6,532 nt of DNA from Nitrosotalea sp. (lineage in GTDB: Archaea; Thermoproteota; Nitrososphaeria; Nitrososphaerales; Nitrosopumilaceae), in assembly GCA_023252335.1 (NCBI GenBank), contig JAJPEA010000095.1:1-6532 (forward strand). Direction: 5' to 3'. The translations under genes and the position numbers were made by a program. Position 1 is the stretch's first letter; every line of letters starts with the position of its first letter. This document shows positions 1 to 5,706 of the stretch, one piece after another. A model generated the notes under the pieces. It did no database searches and had not been told where the DNA came from. It saw only the letters and a list, made by a program, of their open reading frames with translations.

Positions 1-73
1 TTTCCAACAAATCATAACGTGAATAATTATCTGATATGCGGGATTTTTTATTCGTAAAAGGGGGGATTCCTTT
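1..73. other. Left-edge spacer with T-runs
   Basis: This short AT-rich stretch follows the fusA stop. On the plus strand it has a T6 run (44-49) and a T5 run (71-75), which could terminate a plus-strand gene ending to the left. On the minus strand a C6-T4 stretch (65 to 56) is a weak candidate for the fusA terminator. No coding sequence can be supported. An ATG on the minus strand at 14-12 could begin a gene leaving the window, but only five codons are visible. Confidence 0.3.
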
Positions 74-2266
74 TTATTCACTGTCGACGTATTCGTCAGG
101 TGATGGCACTTCTGGTGCAAGGCCCTTTCTCTTTCTAATGTCGGCAATTACTTTGGTCAAGATAGAGTTTGGAACTGGAGTCCATGCCTTAAAGTGGGTA
201 TTCCACATGGCACGACCTGCAGTCTGTCCCCTCATTATCTCAGATAAATCAAATGTCTCAGATGCTGGAAGCTCACCTGATATGATATGTATGACACCTT
301 TTTGTTCCATGTTCAATACTTTGCCTCTTTTCCCAGATATCACACCTGCAACGTTTCCAATCATCTCTTGTGGTACACGAACCTCTATTCCAAGTGTTGG
401 CTCTAGCAATACTGGTTGAGCCAATAACATTGAACCTGTACATGCCCTTCTAGAGGCAGGTCCCAGTTGTGACAAGCCTCTGTGAGCTGGATCCTCGTGA
501 GGAACAAAGTGATGGAATGTAAACTTGCAGCCTCTTACCTGTTCTCTTGCAAGAGGACCTTCTTTAACAGAATCTTCAAAACCTGATAGTATAGAATCAG
601 TTGACTCACCTACAAACTGTACACCCTTGGTTCCATCCACCATGACATTACCCCTAATATCAAATCTCATTACACGCTTTGCCTCATCGCCATCCCATCC
701 TGCATCTTTTAGTATCTTGGCAACTTCCTTCTTGTCCTTGTACTCGTTTAGTGTTCCGTTTCGTATCATTTCAGCAATTTTCTCATCCAATGGTTCTACC
801 TTCATGAAGATCTTGTTGTGTCTGTTAGGTGACTTTGACATTATAGGTCCTGCAGCACCACGAATTGTTTCCCTATAATTGATCAATGGTTGCGATGTAA
901 CAATATCCACTTTGGCATCTGCAATTAATGCAGTTGCAATTTCAAGGTGCAGTACACCCATGCCAGCAATTACAGTCTCACCAGACTCTTCGTTAATTTT
1001 TACAACCAAGTTAGGATCTTCTATAGTAATACGGTTTAATGCCTCGACAAGTTTTGGCAAGTCTTTAGGATGTTTTGGTTCTACTGCAATCTGTACAACA
1101 GGCTCTGACACATATTGAATTCCCTCAAATGCTGGAATACCTGCAATTGAAGACAATGTCTGACCTGCTCTTGCGTGTTCCAGTCCAAGCAAAGCTGGAA
1201 TGTTTCCTGCTGCAAGTTGTCCCACCATCTCTCTTTGGTTGCCCATGAAAAAGTTGACAGACTGGACTCGTCCTTCACGTTTTGTATCAATCAAATGTAT
1301 GCGGTCACCATCTTTTATCCTGCCAGAAAAGAGACGTCCAATTGCCACAGGACCTGCTGCAGGATCTACTGTCATGTTTACAATCATCATGACTGTAGGA
1401 CCATTGTCATCACAGTTCATGAGTGCCTTGCCAATATCAGACTCTAAATCACCCTTCCAAATTTTTGGAATTCTGTATTTTTGTGCAACATCAGGCGATG
1501 GGTGGTGTTTTACAACCATTCCAAGTACTGCATCATACAAGGGAGCTTTTTCTGCAAGTTTCTTGATATCTCCACCCTCAGAATATGCTTCGTAAATATC
1601 CTTGAACGAAATTCCTTTCTTCTTCATTACATCTGCATTAAATCCCCACTTGTCCTTTGCAGAGCCAAATGAGACACTTCCATCCTGAATGCTAACCTTC
1701 CATTTTTCCTTGTATTCAGGTTCTGCGTAAATATCAATTAGTCTGTTAAAGTTTGTAATAATGTCAAGCAGCCATTCTTGCATCTTCTCTGGTGGCAGTC
1801 TTAGTTCCTTGATGAGACGATCGATTTTATTAATATACAAAACAGGTCTTACTCTTTCTTCTAATGCCTGACGAGTTACAGTCTCAGTCTGTGTCATTAT
1901 ACCCTCAACAGAGTCAGATACTACAACTGCACCATCTATTGCCCTAAGACTTCGAGTCACTCTACCTGTAAAGTCAATGTGTCCTGGAGTATCTATCATG
2001 TTGATTACATATTCTTCGCCATTGTTTTCATAGAGCAATGTGACGTTTGCTTGTACGATTGTCATCTGTCTGTCTTGTTCAAGTTTCATGGAATCAAGTG
2101 CCAAAGCTTGGCCTGCAACAGATGGACTGATAATTCCACTAGAAGCTAAAAGACTATCACTCATGGTTGTTTTTCCATGGTCTACGTGAGCTATGACTCC
2201 AAAGTTTCTAATATTTTTCTTGTTACCAATAATACTTAGAATTTGATCTGTTGCCTTGAATTTCAT
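74..2266 (-). CDS. fusA: Archaeal translation elongation factor 2 (EF-2)
   Basis: This ribosomal GTPase drives translocation of tRNA and mRNA after peptide bond formation in the cytoplasm. At 730 residues it has the usual archaeal EF-2 length and looks complete. The G domain shows the P-loop AHVDHGKTT (26-34), DTPGH (92-96) and NKID (146-149). The switch I region reads EQDRQMTI (63-70) where many homologues have RGITI; crenarchaeal proteins, as I recall them, also vary here. Domain II (around 290-375), domain III (around 385-460, with GMGVLHLE at 435-442) and domains IV-V follow. His595 in the HRG of the domain IV tip is the expected diphthamide site, the modification targeted by diphtheria toxin in eukaryotes. 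The acidic tail ends DSE. The ATG at 2266 is preceded by a short leader with a weak purine-rich stretch. The gene is divergent from mqnD and probably transcribed alone. Identity is essentially certain; archaeal databases use fusA or fus. Confidence 0.98.
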   Translation of the reverse strand: MKFKATDQILSIIGNKKNIRNFGVIAHVDHGKTTMSDSLLASSGIISPSVAGQALALDSMKLEQDRQMTIVQANVTLLYENNGEEYVINMIDTPGHIDFTGRVTRSLRAIDGAVVVSDSVEGIMTQTETVTRQALEERVRPVLYINKIDRLIKELRLPPEKMQEWLLDIITNFNRLIDIYAEPEYKEKWKVSIQDGSVSFGSAKDKWGFNADVMKKKGISFKDIYEAYSEGGDIKKLAEKAPLYDAVLGMVVKHHPSPDVAQKYRIPKIWKGDLESDIGKALMNCDDNGPTVMMIVNMTVDPAAGPVAIGRLFSGRIKDGDRIHLIDTKREGRVQSVNFFMGNQREMVGQLAAGNIPALLGLEHARAGQTLSSIAGIPAFEGIQYVSEPVVQIAVEPKHPKDLPKLVEALNRITIEDPNLVVKINEESGETVIAGMGVLHLEIATALIADAKVDIVTSQPLINYRETIRGAAGPIMSKSPNRHNKIFMKVEPLDEKIAEMIRNGTLNEYKDKKEVAKILKDAGWDGDEAKRVMRFDIRGNVMVDGTKGVQFVGESTDSILSGFEDSVKEGPLAREQVRGCKFTFHHFVPHEDPAHRGLSQLGPASRRACTGSMLLAQPVLLEPTLGIEVRVPQEMIGNVAGVISGKRGKVLNMEQKGVIHIISGELPASETFDLSEIMRGQTAGRAMWNTHFKAWTPVPNSILTKVIADIRKRKGLAPEVPSPDEYVDSE

Positions 2267-2310
2267 GGTTTAGCTCAATCCTTTTCCAGCCGCTATTAAA
2301 CGTTTAGAAG

Positions 2311-2320
2311 AATTATAAAA
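2311..2320 (-). promoter_or_regulatory. TATA box of fusA
   Basis: Read on the minus strand this is TTTTATAATT, preceded by a T-run. Transcription would start about 26 bp downstream, near 2289, leaving a leader of roughly 20 nt before the ATG. That leader contains AAGGATTGAG, a weak possible ribosome-binding sequence, so fusA may be the one gene here that is not leaderless. A second TATA-like stretch, TTTAATA (2299-2293), would give a nearly leaderless start instead. Confidence 0.5.
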
Positions 2321-2479
2321 AAAATCAATGGATCATACAAGATCTAGCATGTTCATAGTTTTGTGTTTCCAGTGGAACAATTCTTTTTTTATTTTTAGTC
2401 AAGTATGATAAATTTGCAAACAAGAATTCAACTAAAATCATCGACCTGATACCATTTAGAAATTATCACACAAACTTGA

Positions 2480-2490
2480 TTTTTATAATA
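2480..2490 (+). promoter_or_regulatory. TATA box of mqnD
   Basis: TTTTTATAATA is centred 25 bp upstream of the mqnD ATG, the spacing expected for an archaeal TATA box when transcription begins at the start codon. There is no Shine-Dalgarno sequence between it and the ATG, which supports a leaderless message. The rest of the 243-bp fusA/mqnD spacer has T-rich stretches (around 2384-2397) but no gene that I can recognise. Confidence 0.6.
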
Positions 2491-2509
2491 GCCATAAAGA
2501 TCACTAGTC

Positions 2510-3331
2510 ATGGATATTACAATAGGTCATACACCTGATGCAGATGATGCTTTCATGTTTTACGGGATGCTAAGCGGCAAGGTTACCTCACCCCACTTTA
2601 ATGTAAAACACGTTGTAGAAGATATTGAAACCCTGAACAAGCGCTCCCTCAAGCACGAACTTGATGTAACGGCAGTCTCTGCCCATGCCTGTGCGTATCT
2701 TGATGATTATACCATACTACGAAGCGGAGGCAGTTTTGGAAAGGGATATGGCCCCATAGTAGTTGCCAAGCAAGACCTGGATCTAGAAAAATTGCGAAAA
2801 TCCAAGATAGCAATTCCTGGAAAACTTACCTCAGCATTTCTTCTTTTAGAGCTCATGATTGGCAAGTTTGATTATACAGAAATGAAGTTCAGCGACATTC
2901 CAGATGCTGTTGCAAGTGGTCAAGTTGATGCTGGCTTGGTAATACACGAGGGACAGATTACATATGATCAAAAGAATTTGGTAAAACTACTTGATGTTGG
3001 TTCTTGGTGGAGAGACAGTACAGGAGGCTTGCCAGTTCCACTTGGAGTAAATGTCATGAGCAATCATTTTGGAATTGATGTTATCAAAAAGTTTGACGAG
3101 TTTTTCCGCGAGTCAATTGTATATGGCATGGCAAGACCAAGTGAAGCATTGGATTATGCAATGCAGTATGGCAGAGGACAGTCAAAGGAAACAATTGACA
3201 AGTTTGTTAGAATGTATGTAAATGATGTAACAATAGAAATGGGTGTACTAGGAGAACAAGCAATTAGAAACTTGTTCCAGTTTGGAATAGAAAAAAGTCT
3301 GGTTCCAGAATTTGAGCTTCGCATAGCTTAA
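2510..3331 (+). CDS. mqnD: 1,4-dihydroxy-6-naphthoate synthase (MqnD)
   Basis: MqnD opens cyclic dehypoxanthine futalosine to 1,4-dihydroxy-6-naphthoate, the first naphthalenoid intermediate of the futalosine route to menaquinone, in the cytoplasm. The 273-residue length fits the family, which has a periplasmic-binding-protein-like fold of two lobes. Visible signatures are GHTPDADDAFMFYG near the N-terminus (6-19), the LRSGGSFGKGYGP loop (70-82), IAIPGKLTSAFLLL (100-113), and VDAGLVIHEGQ (139-149). His146 matches the proposed catalytic histidine of Thermus MqnD (His145), followed by the TGGLPVPLG segment (171-179). The IHEGQ and PVPLG segments favour MqnD over its paralogue MqnA (chorismate dehydratase). 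The ATG is set by the TATA box 25 bp upstream. It is divergent from fusA; the next gene has its own TATA-like element, so an operon is not required. mqnE lies 1.2 kb downstream on the other strand. Confidence 0.9.
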   Translation: MDITIGHTPDADDAFMFYGMLSGKVTSPHFNVKHVVEDIETLNKRSLKHELDVTAVSAHACAYLDDYTILRSGGSFGKGYGPIVVAKQDLDLEKLRKSKIAIPGKLTSAFLLLELMIGKFDYTEMKFSDIPDAVASGQVDAGLVIHEGQITYDQKNLVKLLDVGSWWRDSTGGLPVPLGVNVMSNHFGIDVIKKFDEFFRESIVYGMARPSEALDYAMQYGRGQSKETIDKFVRMYVNDVTIEMGVLGEQAIRNLFQFGIEKSLVPEFELRIA

Positions 3332-3332
3332 G

Positions 3333-3339
3333 TTATTTA
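3333..3339 (+). promoter_or_regulatory. TATA-like element of the 92-aa gene
   Basis: TTATTTA lies just after the mqnD stop codon and is centred 27 bp upstream of the GTG at 3363. This is the leaderless geometry seen elsewhere in the window, and it supports both the GTG start and independent transcription. Confidence 0.4.
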
Positions 3340-3362
3340 CCGCAACACTATAGATTATTCTA

Positions 3363-3641
3363 GTGGACAAACGTGTCTTTGTGCTAGGCATTGCAATGCT
3401 TGTGGCAGGATTTTCAGTTTACGGATATCTAAATGAGAATGCTCCAACTGGCAAGGCAGACATGACACAAGACGAGATAAACGCACTAGACCAAGCAGAG
3501 ATAGTCAATGCTGGACTGGGTAACATTTCTGCAATGATTGGCGGCATAGGATTTTTCATTGTACTAATCAGCATAGGTTTGAAACGCAGGAAAAAAGGCG
3601 GAGAAGGAAAACCAGTTACGCAAAAGCCTGCTGAAATATAA
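3363..3641 (+). CDS. Small two-helix membrane protein, unknown function
   Basis: I do not recognise this 92-residue protein. It has two hydrophobic segments, around residues 5-22 and 54-73, joined by a polar, mildly acidic loop (MTQDEINALDQAEI, 34-47). A strongly basic tail follows (KRRKK from 74). Lys3-Arg4 and the basic tail suggest by the positive-inside rule that both termini are cytoplasmic, with the loop outside. The first segment could also be an uncleaved signal anchor. The GTG start is chosen because a TATA-like element lies 27 bp upstream and there is no in-frame ATG before the first membrane segment. It begins 31 bp after mqnD in the same direction, so read-through from mqnD is possible, but no functional link can be claimed. 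Hydrophobicity and clean codon structure make it a credible gene. Confidence 0.75.
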   Translation: MDKRVFVLGIAMLVAGFSVYGYLNENAPTGKADMTQDEINALDQAEIVNAGLGNISAMIGGIGFFIVLISIGLKRRKKGGEGKPVTQKPAEI

Positions 3642-3670
3642 ATACTAAAAGGGATGATCTAACATCGTAG

Positions 3671-3678
3671 TTAAGTAA
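3671..3678 (+). promoter_or_regulatory. TATA-like element of the 75-aa gene
   Basis: TTAAGTAA is centred about 27 bp before the TTG at 3702. It is a weak match. A better TATA-like string, AATATAAATA (3636-3645), overlaps the end of the preceding gene and would give a leader of about 30-35 nt. Confidence 0.3.
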
Positions 3679-3701
3679 TGGTACATGCAATATAACCAAC
3701 A

Positions 3702-3929
3702 TTGACCATCGAAAGTGCCCCCTCAAAGGAAAACATAGATTTTCTTCGAGATGGTTGTTTGGTGATGATAAATGACATTCAAGGCAAGGTAGCACAGATG
3801 ATGGAGATTTTCAAACAAAATTCCACATTTCCGTTTGATTTCTACAACTTGTCTTTAAGAGAAGCAGATACAAAGATAGCATGTATTAGAGAACTCTACA
3901 AGAGACTTACAGACGAAGAACTAGAATAG
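3702..3929 (+). CDS. Small soluble helical protein, unknown function
   Basis: I do not recognise this 75-residue protein. It is predicted mostly helical and charged, with no membrane segment or signal peptide. Residues 11-38 and 50-74 look like two helices separated by the aromatic linker FPFDFYNL (43-50). Cys19 and Cys61 are the only cysteines, too few for an obvious metal site. The acidic C-terminus ends DEELE. The TTG start is the furthest plausible one: the in-frame ATG at 3678 runs into a stop after five codons. An ATG at residue 22 would remove most of the first helix. The TTG start at a leaderless spacing is similar to the GTG start of the preceding gene. It lies 60 bp after the membrane-protein gene. 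It may be lineage-restricted, which is inference only. Confidence 0.6.
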   Translation: MTIESAPSKENIDFLRDGCLVMINDIQGKVAQMMEIFKQNSTFPFDFYNLSLREADTKIACIRELYKRLTDEELE

Positions 3930-3973
3930 AGCACAAATCCGCATGCAGCAATTATTGGCAACCTAAAGAACCA

Positions 3974-3986
3974 GGAACATAGTTCC
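3974..3986. repeat. Short dyad GGAAC-ATA-GTTCC
   Basis: This is a perfect 5-bp inverted repeat with a 3-bp spacer, within the 140-bp non-coding stretch between the 75-aa and Roadblock-like genes. It contains the first copy of the direct repeat AACATAGTTC. It sits about 60 bp upstream of the downstream TATA box, so it could be a regulator site. It is short enough to be chance. Confidence 0.35.
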
Positions 3987-4015
3987 ATATCAGATTTAGC
4001 GATCAAACATAGTTC
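3976..4015 (+). repeat. Direct repeat AACATAGTTC, two copies 30 bp apart
   Basis: The 10-bp string occurs at 3976-3985 and again at 4006-4015, start to start exactly 30 bp, close to three helical turns. The two copies would therefore face the same side of the DNA. Both are upstream of the TATA box of the Roadblock-like gene, the second ending about 20 bp before it. The geometry suits tandem transcription-factor sites. No protein or known motif can be assigned. Confidence 0.45.
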
Positions 4016-4035
4016 TAGAAGAATCTTTCAGACTA

Positions 4036-4045
4036 TTTTATAATA
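4036..4045 (+). promoter_or_regulatory. TATA box of the Roadblock-like gene
   Basis: TTTTATAATA is a strong archaeal TATA box centred about 29 bp before the ATG at 4070. The alternative TTG at 4061 is only about 20 bp away, too close for a start inside the transcript. The box therefore decides in favour of the ATG. Confidence 0.6.
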
Positions 4046-4069
4046 ACGTCTTACCTATAATTGATCAAG

Positions 4070-4531
4070 ATGAATAATATCACCACCACAGGATTTGACA
4101 AACTGTGCAGTACAATTCTAGAGACTAATGAGAACATCCAGTCAGTTTCCATCATAAACAAACATGGACGAGCCATAGAAAGAAGAGTCCAAGACAAGAC
4201 CAGTGTACAGACAGTCAATCAGAAAAACGAGGAGATGTTTTTCATGCAATGTGCACTAACAGTATCAATGGGAAGAGACTTTGACGACGAGTTTGGAGAA
4301 ATTGGGTACATTCACGTAGATAGAAAAAACTTGTCGATGCTTTCATTTCCATTGTTTGACAACATTGTTCTTGTCACAAGCAAAGCTGCAATGAGCCCAA
4401 TAACACTTGCAAGAAAGATATCGGCCATAATCAAGAAACACTGCATGCAAGATACAACTGCACACACTTTGGAAGAAGGTCACAAAGAGATGCCAAAAAG
4501 CATGATTCAGGTAAGCATGCACAACCCTTAA
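4070..4531 (+). CDS. Roadblock/LC7-like (DUF6659-like) thaumarchaeal protein
   Basis: This 153-residue soluble protein looks like a family common in Thaumarchaeota, often labelled DUF6659, with a Roadblock/LC7- or profilin-like alpha-beta fold. The family name is from memory. An N-terminal helix (GFDKLCSTILETN, 8-20) precedes a strand IQSVSIINKHGR (23-34), a long helix with FFMQCALTVSMGRDFDDEFG (57-76, key residues Met59, Arg69, Asp72), then strands GYIHVDRKNLSMLSFPL (79-95) and NIVLVTS (98-104), and a final helix ITLARKISAIIKKH (111-124). The last 28 residues look unstructured. Members have no established enzymatic role; Roadblock folds often act as dimerising scaffolds or partners of small GTPases, which is an inference here. 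The ATG is preferred over a TTG three codons upstream because of TATA spacing. A tandem repeat upstream suggests it is regulated. It converges on mqnE across an 18-bp gap. Confidence 0.7.
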   Translation: MNNITTTGFDKLCSTILETNENIQSVSIINKHGRAIERRVQDKTSVQTVNQKNEEMFFMQCALTVSMGRDFDDEFGEIGYIHVDRKNLSMLSFPLFDNIVLVTSKAAMSPITLARKISAIIKKHCMQDTTAHTLEEGHKEMPKSMIQVSMHNP

Positions 4532-4546
4532 TTTTTTTGAAAAAAA
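4532..4546. terminator. Bidirectional T-run terminator T7-G-A7
   Basis: Between the convergent stop codons (taa at 4529-4531 and, on the minus strand, 4552-4550) is T7, one G, then A7. Each strand therefore carries a run of seven T immediately after its gene. Archaeal termination relies mainly on U-runs, so one 15-bp element can stop both the Roadblock-like gene and mqnE. The inverted-repeat form follows from the two T-runs facing each other; a hairpin of A-U pairs would be weak and is not needed. Confidence 0.65.
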
Positions 4547-4549
4547 TAC

Positions 4550-5647
4550 TTAGAATTTTTTTATGACATTGAAAAACGTGTCTCTCTGTTCAGGTTCTCG
4601 TCCAATTTCTTTTATCATGTTTGCCAGTTCCATTATGGAAGAGTTTGTTCCCTTGCCTGCTGCGCGATAAATCTCCTCAGAAAAAGCAGTGCCAACCAAA
4701 TCATTTCCACCATATGTGAGTGCAACTTGAGCAAGTTTTTTTCCTAGCGCAACCCAGTATACAGAAATGTTGTCAAGTTGATTTGCAAGCATTAACCTTG
4801 ATACTGCTGTAACTCGAAGATCATATGTCGAAGAGCTCTCAGAGGTCACCAGTCCCTTTTTCTCAAGTTCGGTATTATCAAGACTAAACTTGAGCGGTAT
4901 CAACGTAAGAAATCCCTTGGTTCTTTTTTGAACCTCTCTGATTTTTACAAGATGATCAATAATATGTTCTGGTTTTTCAATATGCCCAAAGAGCATAGTT
5001 ACATTGCTCTTTATTCCAAGATTATGAGCTTGCTCTATAGTATCAAGCCATTCTTGACCAGAACACTTGCCACGAACTATTTTATTTCGTATGTCAGGAT
5101 GAAAGAGTTCTGCACCCCCACCTGGCATGGTATCCAAGCCCGCTGTTTTTAATCGAGTCAATACTTCTTTAACTGAATTTTTTGTCAATCTTGCTATGAA
5201 AAATACTTCTGCAGCAGTAAGTGCTTTGATATGCATTTCAGGATGACTGGTCTTTATAGTTTTGAACATTTCTTCATAATATTCTAGTCCAAGTTCGGGA
5301 TGAAATCCTCCAACAATGTGGACTTCGGTTGCACCCAAGTTTTTTGCTATTGCAACACGGCCCTCAATGTCTTTTGCAGATAACGTGTATGCGTCAGATT
5401 CGTTTCCTTTTCTATAAAATGCACACATTTGGCAGCTTGCGGCGCAAACATTGGTATAGTTCAGATAATATGATGCTGCAAAAGTTACTTGTTGTCCAAT
5501 TCTTTTTTGTCTAATCAGATCTGCTGCTGCACCTAACATGTAGAGATTGTCATAAGACATTAGCTCAATTCCGTCATCATATGTGAGCTCTTCTCCGGCA
5601 ATGGCTTTCTCAAGTGCTTTCGAGTCCTTGACTAGTTTTTCCAGCAT
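4550..5647 (-). CDS. mqnE: Aminofutalosine synthase, radical SAM (MqnE)
   Basis: MqnE uses a radical from S-adenosylmethionine to join SAM to 3-[(1-carboxyvinyl)oxy]benzoate, giving 6-amino-6-deoxyfutalosine, the first committed step after MqnA in the futalosine menaquinone pathway. From the ATG at 5647 the protein has 365 residues. The cluster-binding CxxxCxxC motif is Cys68, Cys72 and Cys75, followed by AFYRK. HIVGGFHPEL (110-119), PGGGAELFHPDIR (175-187), SNVTMLFGHIE (214-224) and IPLKFSLDNTEL (250-261) are typical. The last two segments and the C-terminal YWVALG...AQVAL and NDLVGT stretches separate MqnE from MqnC and from the CofG/CofH FO synthases, judged from remembered family sequences. 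A TTG at 5671 would add eight residues but lies inside the TATA element, so the ATG is preferred. It is divergent from the VOC gene and shares its promoter region. Confidence 0.88.
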   Translation of the reverse strand: MLEKLVKDSKALEKAIAGEELTYDDGIELMSYDNLYMLGAAADLIRQKRIGQQVTFAASYYLNYTNVCAASCQMCAFYRKGNESDAYTLSAKDIEGRVAIAKNLGATEVHIVGGFHPELGLEYYEEMFKTIKTSHPEMHIKALTAAEVFFIARLTKNSVKEVLTRLKTAGLDTMPGGGAELFHPDIRNKIVRGKCSGQEWLDTIEQAHNLGIKSNVTMLFGHIEKPEHIIDHLVKIREVQKRTKGFLTLIPLKFSLDNTELEKKGLVTSESSSTYDLRVTAVSRLMLANQLDNISVYWVALGKKLAQVALTYGGNDLVGTAFSEEIYRAAGKGTNSSIMELANMIKEIGREPEQRDTFFNVIKKF

Positions 5648-5670
5648 AATATCATTGAAATCCAGTATCA

Positions 5671-5680
5671 ATATAAAATT
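5671..5680. promoter_or_regulatory. Bidirectional TATA element, mqnE / VOC gene
   Basis: The plus strand reads ATATAAAATT and the minus strand AATTTTATAT, both acceptable TATA boxes. The centre is about 28 bp from the mqnE ATG (5647) and about 31 bp from the VOC ATG (5707), so one element can serve both genes, each leaderless or nearly so. Only 59 bp separate the two start codons, leaving no room for another pair of promoters. Confidence 0.55.
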
Positions 5681-5685
5681 AACAG

Positions 5686-5706
5686 GTACTAGTTAGATTC
5701 TAGTAC
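5686..5706. promoter_or_regulatory. Perfect dyad GTACTAG-n7-CTAGTAC, putative operator
   Basis: Two 7-bp arms (5686-5692 and 5700-5706) are exact reverse complements separated by 7 bp, and the right arm touches the VOC start codon. The site lies between the TATA element and the VOC start, where a bound dimer would block VOC initiation. It is also upstream of the mqnE TATA element, where a bound protein could activate or be neutral. Total length of 21 bp, two helical turns, suits a dimeric winged-helix or Lrp-type regulator. No regulator is encoded nearby. Function is inferred from position and symmetry only. Confidence 0.5.

Noticed and set aside
1..14. Minus-strand ATG at 14 with a possible TATA-like string near 41-51
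   Set aside because: Only five codons are visible before the window edge, so the gene cannot be supported.
36..419. Plus-strand open frame of 127 codons opposite the fusA 3' end
   Set aside because: It is a shadow of fusA, with no recognisable domain and no leaderless promoter geometry.
1200..1595. Plus-strand open frame of 131 codons opposite fusA
   Set aside because: It lies wholly antisense to a secure EF-2 gene, has no promoter-like element and its translation looks compositionally random.
2267..2509. Riboswitch or small gene in the fusA/mqnD spacer
   Set aside because: Only TATA boxes and T-rich stretches are visible; AAGAATT/AATTCTT matches are short and widely separated, as expected by chance in AT-rich DNA.
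3930..4060. tRNA or small RNA in the 140-bp gap, suggested by short dyads
   Set aside because: There is no cloverleaf, no conserved tRNA arm sequence and no GC-rich stem; the dyads are short and better explained as regulator sites.
4928..5514. Plus-strand open frames opposite mqnE
   Set aside because: They are antisense to a well-supported radical SAM gene and have no protein-like features of their own.
4550..5647. Radical SAM protein as MqnC or CofG/CofH
   Set aside because: The SNVTMLFGHIE and IPLKFSLDNT segments and the C-terminal pattern match MqnE better, although this rests on remembered family sequences.
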